Origin: Tetragonia tetragonoides
Lineage: Eukaryota; Streptophyta; Magnoliopsida; Caryophyllales; Aizoaceae
NCBI GenBank assembly: GCA_038025085.1
Contig: CM076146.1
Location: 21,647,001-21,711,000 of the forward strand
Reading direction: 5' to 3'
DNA: 64,000 bases
In this document: one piece after another, positions 62,001 through 64,000 of the stretch
Layout of the letters: each line of letters begins with the position of its first letter
How positions within the stretch are numbered: the first letter of the stretch is position 1
Translations under genes and position numbers: made by a program
Notes under the pieces: generated by a model
Told to the model about the DNA's origin: nothing
Databases searched by the model: none
The model's input: the letters and a program-made list of their open reading frames with translations, nothing else

Positions 62001-63007
62001 ACTCAAGCTTTTGAATGTATTTACGCGTTCTAAAAGCTCATACGAGTACGGTGCAAGAGATTTGAGTTCTTTTGTGTTGTATATTAAGAGAAAACATCCA
62101 AATACGTTGTTTGCATTCATTTGAGTGTGAAACTACACCTAGGATGTTTACAAGTACAAACAAGCTTCAACACAAGCTGTTGAATGAATTTACGCGTTTT
62201 AACAGCTCTTACGAGTAGGGTGATAGAAATTGAGTTCTTTTGTGTTGTATATTAAGAGAAAGCATCCAAATACTTTGTTTGCATTCATTTGAGTGTGAAA
62301 TTACACCTAGGATGTTTACAGTTACAAACAAGCTTCAACTCAAGCTTTTGAATGCATTTACGCGTTTTAAAAGCTCATACGAGTAGCGTGAAAGAGATTT
62401 GAGTTCTTTTGTGTTGTATATTAAGGGAAAGCATTCAAATACTTTGTTTGCATTCATTTGAGTGTGAAACTATACCTAGGATGTTTACAGTTACAAACAA
62501 GCTTCAACTCAAGCTTTTGAATGCATTTACGCGTTTTGAAAAGCTCATACGAGTAGGGTGAAAGAGATTTGAGTTCTTTTGTGTTGTACATTAAGAGAAA
62601 GCATTCAAATACTTTGTTTGCATTCATTTTAGTGTGAAACTATACCTAGGATGTTTACAGTTACAAACAAGCTTCAACTCAAGCTTTTGAATGCATTTAC
62701 GCGTTTTAAAAGCTCATACGAGTAGGGTGAAAGAGATTTGAGTTCTTTTGTATTGTATATTAAGAGAAAGCATCCAAATACTTTGTGTACATTCATTTGA
62801 GTGTGAAACTACACCTAGTTTGTTTACAGTTACAAACAAGCTTCAACTCAAGCTTTTGAATGCAGTTACGCGTTTTAAAAGCTCATACGAGTACGGTGCA
62901 AGAAATTTGAGTTCTTTTGTGTTGTATATTAAGGGAAAGCATCCAAATACGTTGTTTGCATTCATTTGATTGTGAAACTACACCTAGGATGTTTACAAGT
63001 ACAAACA
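56050..63007 (+). repeat. Edge zone of the array with its own monomer variants
   Basis: About 41 monomers that differ as a group from the rest. 'gagtacggtgcaag' is seen only here, near 56,473, 57,993, 58,332, 59,004, 59,848, 60,863, 61,202, 62,045 and 62,891. 'cctagtttgtttac', 'tgtattgtatatt', 'tttagagttac' and 'aattacacc' are also characteristic. No class C monomer occurs. Class A predominates. Internal duplications are 56,050-56,960 with 59,426-60,336 (offset 3,376), 58,720-60,015 with 60,915-62,210 (offset 2,195) and 57,460-57,990 with 62,356-62,890 (offset 4,896). The last monomer is cut at 'agtacaaaca' (63,007), about two-thirds of the way through. Confidence 0.85.
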
Positions 63008-63008
63008 C

Positions 63009-63074
63009 TGATGCGTTAGCAAAACTGAAGGTTTTAGCTCGTTTTCGAACAATGGGTATTTTGATAATATTTTG
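63009..63074. repeat. 66-bp non-satellite direct repeat, copy 1 (isolated)
   Basis: Starts 'tgatgcgttagcaaaactg' and ends 'gataatattttg'. It repeats at 63,139-63,204 with two differences ('ggtatt' against 'gatgtt'). It abuts the truncated satellite on its left and an inverted satellite piece on its right, so it is a detached copy of the end of the flanking element. Four bases (TTTG) are shared at the right joint. Confidence 0.92.
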
Positions 63075-63139
63075 GATGCTTTCTCTTAATATACAACACA
63101 AAAGAACTCAAATCTCTTTCACCCTACTCGTATGAGCTT
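63072..63139 (-). repeat. 68-bp satellite fragment in inverted orientation
   Basis: Read on the minus strand it is a normal class A monomer piece from 'aagctcatacgag' through 'gggtgaaagagatttgag' to 'gagaaagcatccaa'. It is the only satellite sequence in the window in this orientation. It is sandwiched between the two copies of the 66-bp repeat. The match to the common class A sequence looks exact, so the rearrangement is recent relative to monomer divergence, or the fragment was copied from a standard monomer. Confidence 0.95.
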
Positions 63140-63204
63140 GATGCGTTAGCAAAACTGAAGGTTTTAGCTCGTTTTCGAACAATGGATGTTTTGATAATAT
63201 TTTG
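63139..63204. repeat. 66-bp non-satellite direct repeat, copy 2 (in context)
   Basis: The copy continuous with the flank. It continues 'tttattttttgattatag', whereas copy 1 switches to inverted satellite at this point. This copy is therefore likely the source. Confidence 0.9.
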
Positions 63205-63452
63205 TTTATTTTTTGATTATAGAGATTGAAAACGAAGTAAATGAAACGAAAAATAAGAAGAGGGAGGATAGATAGCACCACCACCAAGACTATAAAGGAT
63301 TTAACCACCAAGTCAAGGCTAAAGGATACTACTTGTTTCACCAAATATCCCTAAGGACATTATAAAGAACAACAAGGTTTGTAAGCAAAAGGCAGCAGCC
63401 ATTTCATATTTTCATTCATCAACATGTACCTTTTACATCAGCTGTTCTTACA

Positions 63453-63460
63453 TATTTATA
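63453..63460 (-). promoter_or_regulatory. TATA-like box of the putative LTR
   Basis: Minus strand 'cccctataaatatg'. A TATAAATA within a low-GC LTR-like stretch, about 325 bp downstream of the proposed LTR start, is where the U3/R boundary would be expected. It is an eight-base match in AT-rich DNA and could be chance. Confidence 0.35.
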
Positions 63461-63726
63461 GGGGTCAAAAATGTGCCCTAATAACCTAAGAATACTCTAG
63501 AAAGGGTGAGCTGTCCAAGAGTAGTGCCCAAGCAAAATGAAACTTCAGTATTTTGCCCAGAAATGAGCCAAATACGTGCAGTACAATTTGGAGCGCATTT
63601 CCTTCAGTTTTGGACCACTTGACAGCTGTTGCTTGTCCTTGCATAAGGACAAACGTGGGTGAGCTGTAAGGAGCCTCATTCTTCATCCTTACCTGCCCCA
63701 TGTGCTCTTAGGCGCGCCTTACTCAG

Positions 63727-63857
63727 CAACTAATTAGGGAATTCAAACAACAACTAATTACATTTGTTAATTATGCTAATTACATGCAGGGTGCACTATA
63801 ATTAACACTAATCACAGATACTTATTTGTACGGACTAATTAAGTTGTACGGACTAAT
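63727..63857. repeat. TAATTA-rich stretch with short direct repeats
   Basis: 'caactaatta' occurs at 63,727 and 63,751, and 'ttgtacggactaat' at 63,826 and 63,844 (18-bp spacing). 'ctaatta', 'gttaatta' and 'gctaatta' lie between. It may be the start of the LTR U3 or host flank. Confidence 0.6.
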
Positions 63858-64000
63858 CATGCACGAACATAATCAAGTTTAAGTGGCCAAAAGGACAATA
63901 ATGCCTTTAGAACCAGAAATGTCATCACTTATCTTGAGAGTGTCCCATTGGCCAAGATCATTGCAATGACACTCAATCTAGTCTCTTGGTGATCTGATGT
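63785..64000. other. Non-satellite flank, no gene recognised
   Basis: Ordinary-looking low-GC sequence with no open frame of note and no satellite similarity. Apart from the short repeats up to 63,857, nothing identifiable was seen. It may belong to the same transposon as the LTR-like segment or be unique pericentromeric DNA. Confidence 0.5.

Larger units (their letters stand above)
1..63007 (+). repeat. Tandem satellite array, ~169-bp monomer, all head-to-tail
   Basis: The motif 'tagggtga' recurs every 168-170 bases (for example at 382, 550, 719, 887, 1,057 and 1,225) from one end of the array to the other, always in the same orientation. Numbering a consensus monomer from 'gtagggtg', the fixed landmarks are an AvrII-type site CCTAGG at about 93-98, two HindIII sites AAGCTT at about 117-122 and 129-134, and a MluI site ACGCGT at about 147-152. 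Consensus GC is about 34% by hand count. No transposon or other foreign DNA was seen inside the array. The length is close to that of many plant and animal centromeric satellites (nucleosome plus linker), so a centromeric role is plausible, but no sequence feature here proves CENH3 binding. Minus-strand open frames inside it are repeat read-through: a 168-base monomer is exactly 56 codons, so a frame that is open once tends to stay open. Confidence 0.97.
63139..63784 (-). mobile_element. Probable LTR (solo or truncated), minus strand
   Basis: Non-satellite DNA whose minus strand has the layout of a long terminal repeat. It could start at 'tgtaattagc' (63,784 leftwards), has a TATAAATA box at 63,460-63,453, and ends '...aacgcatca' at the satellite joint (63,139). 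Those ends would give TG...CA termini and a length of about 646 bp. No primer-binding site, polypurine tract, gag-pol coding sequence or target-site duplication could be seen: the five bases outside the proposed ends do not match. The open frames of 71 and 78 codons here (63,486-63,701 and 63,108-63,344, minus strand) resemble no protein I know, and one runs into the satellite. It could instead be a fragment of another transposon or unique DNA. The right end is the least certain. Confidence 0.4.

Noticed and set aside
7645..62124. Dozens of 67-100 codon open frames on both strands with near-identical products
   Set aside because: They all lie in satellite sequence and translate the same repeat again and again. 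A 168-bp monomer is a multiple of three, so chance frames persist across monomers. There are no start contexts, domains or codon signals.
1..63007. Telomere-like 'tagggt' in each monomer
   Set aside because: It occurs once per 169 bp, never in tandem, and is not the plant TTTAGGG array.
1..63007. CENP-B box
   Set aside because: No match to the usual TTCG...CGGG arrangement was seen in the monomer; the CpGs lie in ACGCGT and ACGAG.
1..63007. CRISPR-like direct repeats
   Set aside because: The repeats are contiguous with no unique spacers, and the monomer is far longer than a CRISPR repeat.
62883..63344. Open frames of 72-78 codons spanning the satellite/flank junction, both strands
   Set aside because: They run through the inverted satellite fragment and the flank repeat, mixing unrelated sequences. 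No recognisable protein similarity; the hydrophobic stretch in the 63,108-63,344 frame comes from T/A-rich DNA.
63486..63701. 71-codon minus-strand open frame in the flank
   Set aside because: No known domain, and it lies in the putative U3 of an LTR-like segment. Its length is unremarkable for random sequence.
63711..63718. GGCGCGCC (AscI-type palindrome) as a possible cloning or vector junction
   Set aside because: Surrounding sequence on both sides is natural-looking and continuous, with no vector sequence or polylinker.

Overview
The window is almost entirely one tandem satellite DNA array. Positions 1 to about 63,007 are head-to-tail copies, all in one orientation, of an AT-rich monomer of about 169 bp (consensus roughly 34% GC by hand count; about 373 monomers by length). 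The array is already in mid-monomer at position 1, so it continues to the left. Its right edge lies inside the window. The last ~1 kb (63,008-64,000) is non-satellite DNA that looks like the remains of a long terminal repeat (LTR) on the minus strand. I find no protein-coding gene, tRNA, rRNA, CRISPR array or bacterial-type signal. A nuclear eukaryotic genome, most likely a plant, is suggested by the nucleosome-sized satellite, its kilobase-scale higher-order repeats (HORs) and the LTR-like flank. I do not recognise the satellite family and name no species. A centromeric or pericentromeric origin is inference from monomer length, purity and HOR structure.

Monomers fall into linked-variant classes. 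Class A has 'aaaagctcatacgag' followed by 'tagggtgaaagagattt'. Class B has 'aacagctcttacgac' followed by 'tagggtgatagaaatt'. A diverged class C carries 'cacccaaatg' and 'gagtatgaaac', with two subtypes. A and B often alternate, so the older unit may have been a dimer of ~338 bp.

Layout, with edges good to a few tens of bases: 531-2,890 is a 7-mer HOR pair (1,180 bp). 1,976-7,364 holds a larger duplication at offset ~2,794. 7,487-14,578 is three tandem copies of a 14-mer HOR (2,364 bp each), and a complete fourth copy sits at 19,162-21,525, inside a ~4.5 kb duplication (5,310-9,850 versus 16,985-21,525). 23,790-30,768 contains two ~2.9 kb copies at offset 4,078. 30,769-37,609 is a mosaic of single-copy arrangements and blocks related to the left end. 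37,610-46,859 is a tandem pair of ~4,625-bp units that differ by a gain and a loss of exactly two monomers. 47,341-56,049 is a mosaic with conflicting offsets. 56,050-63,007 is an edge zone with its own monomer variants and shorter duplications.

Rare shortened monomers (96 bp, 95 bp, a 31-bp deletion and one 256-bp chimera) are shared markers that tie distant blocks together. At the right edge the array breaks off mid-monomer into a 66-bp non-satellite segment, then a 68-bp satellite fragment in inverted orientation, then the same 66-bp segment again running into the LTR-like flank. All open reading frames of 67-100 codons in the array are read-through of the repeat, not genes.
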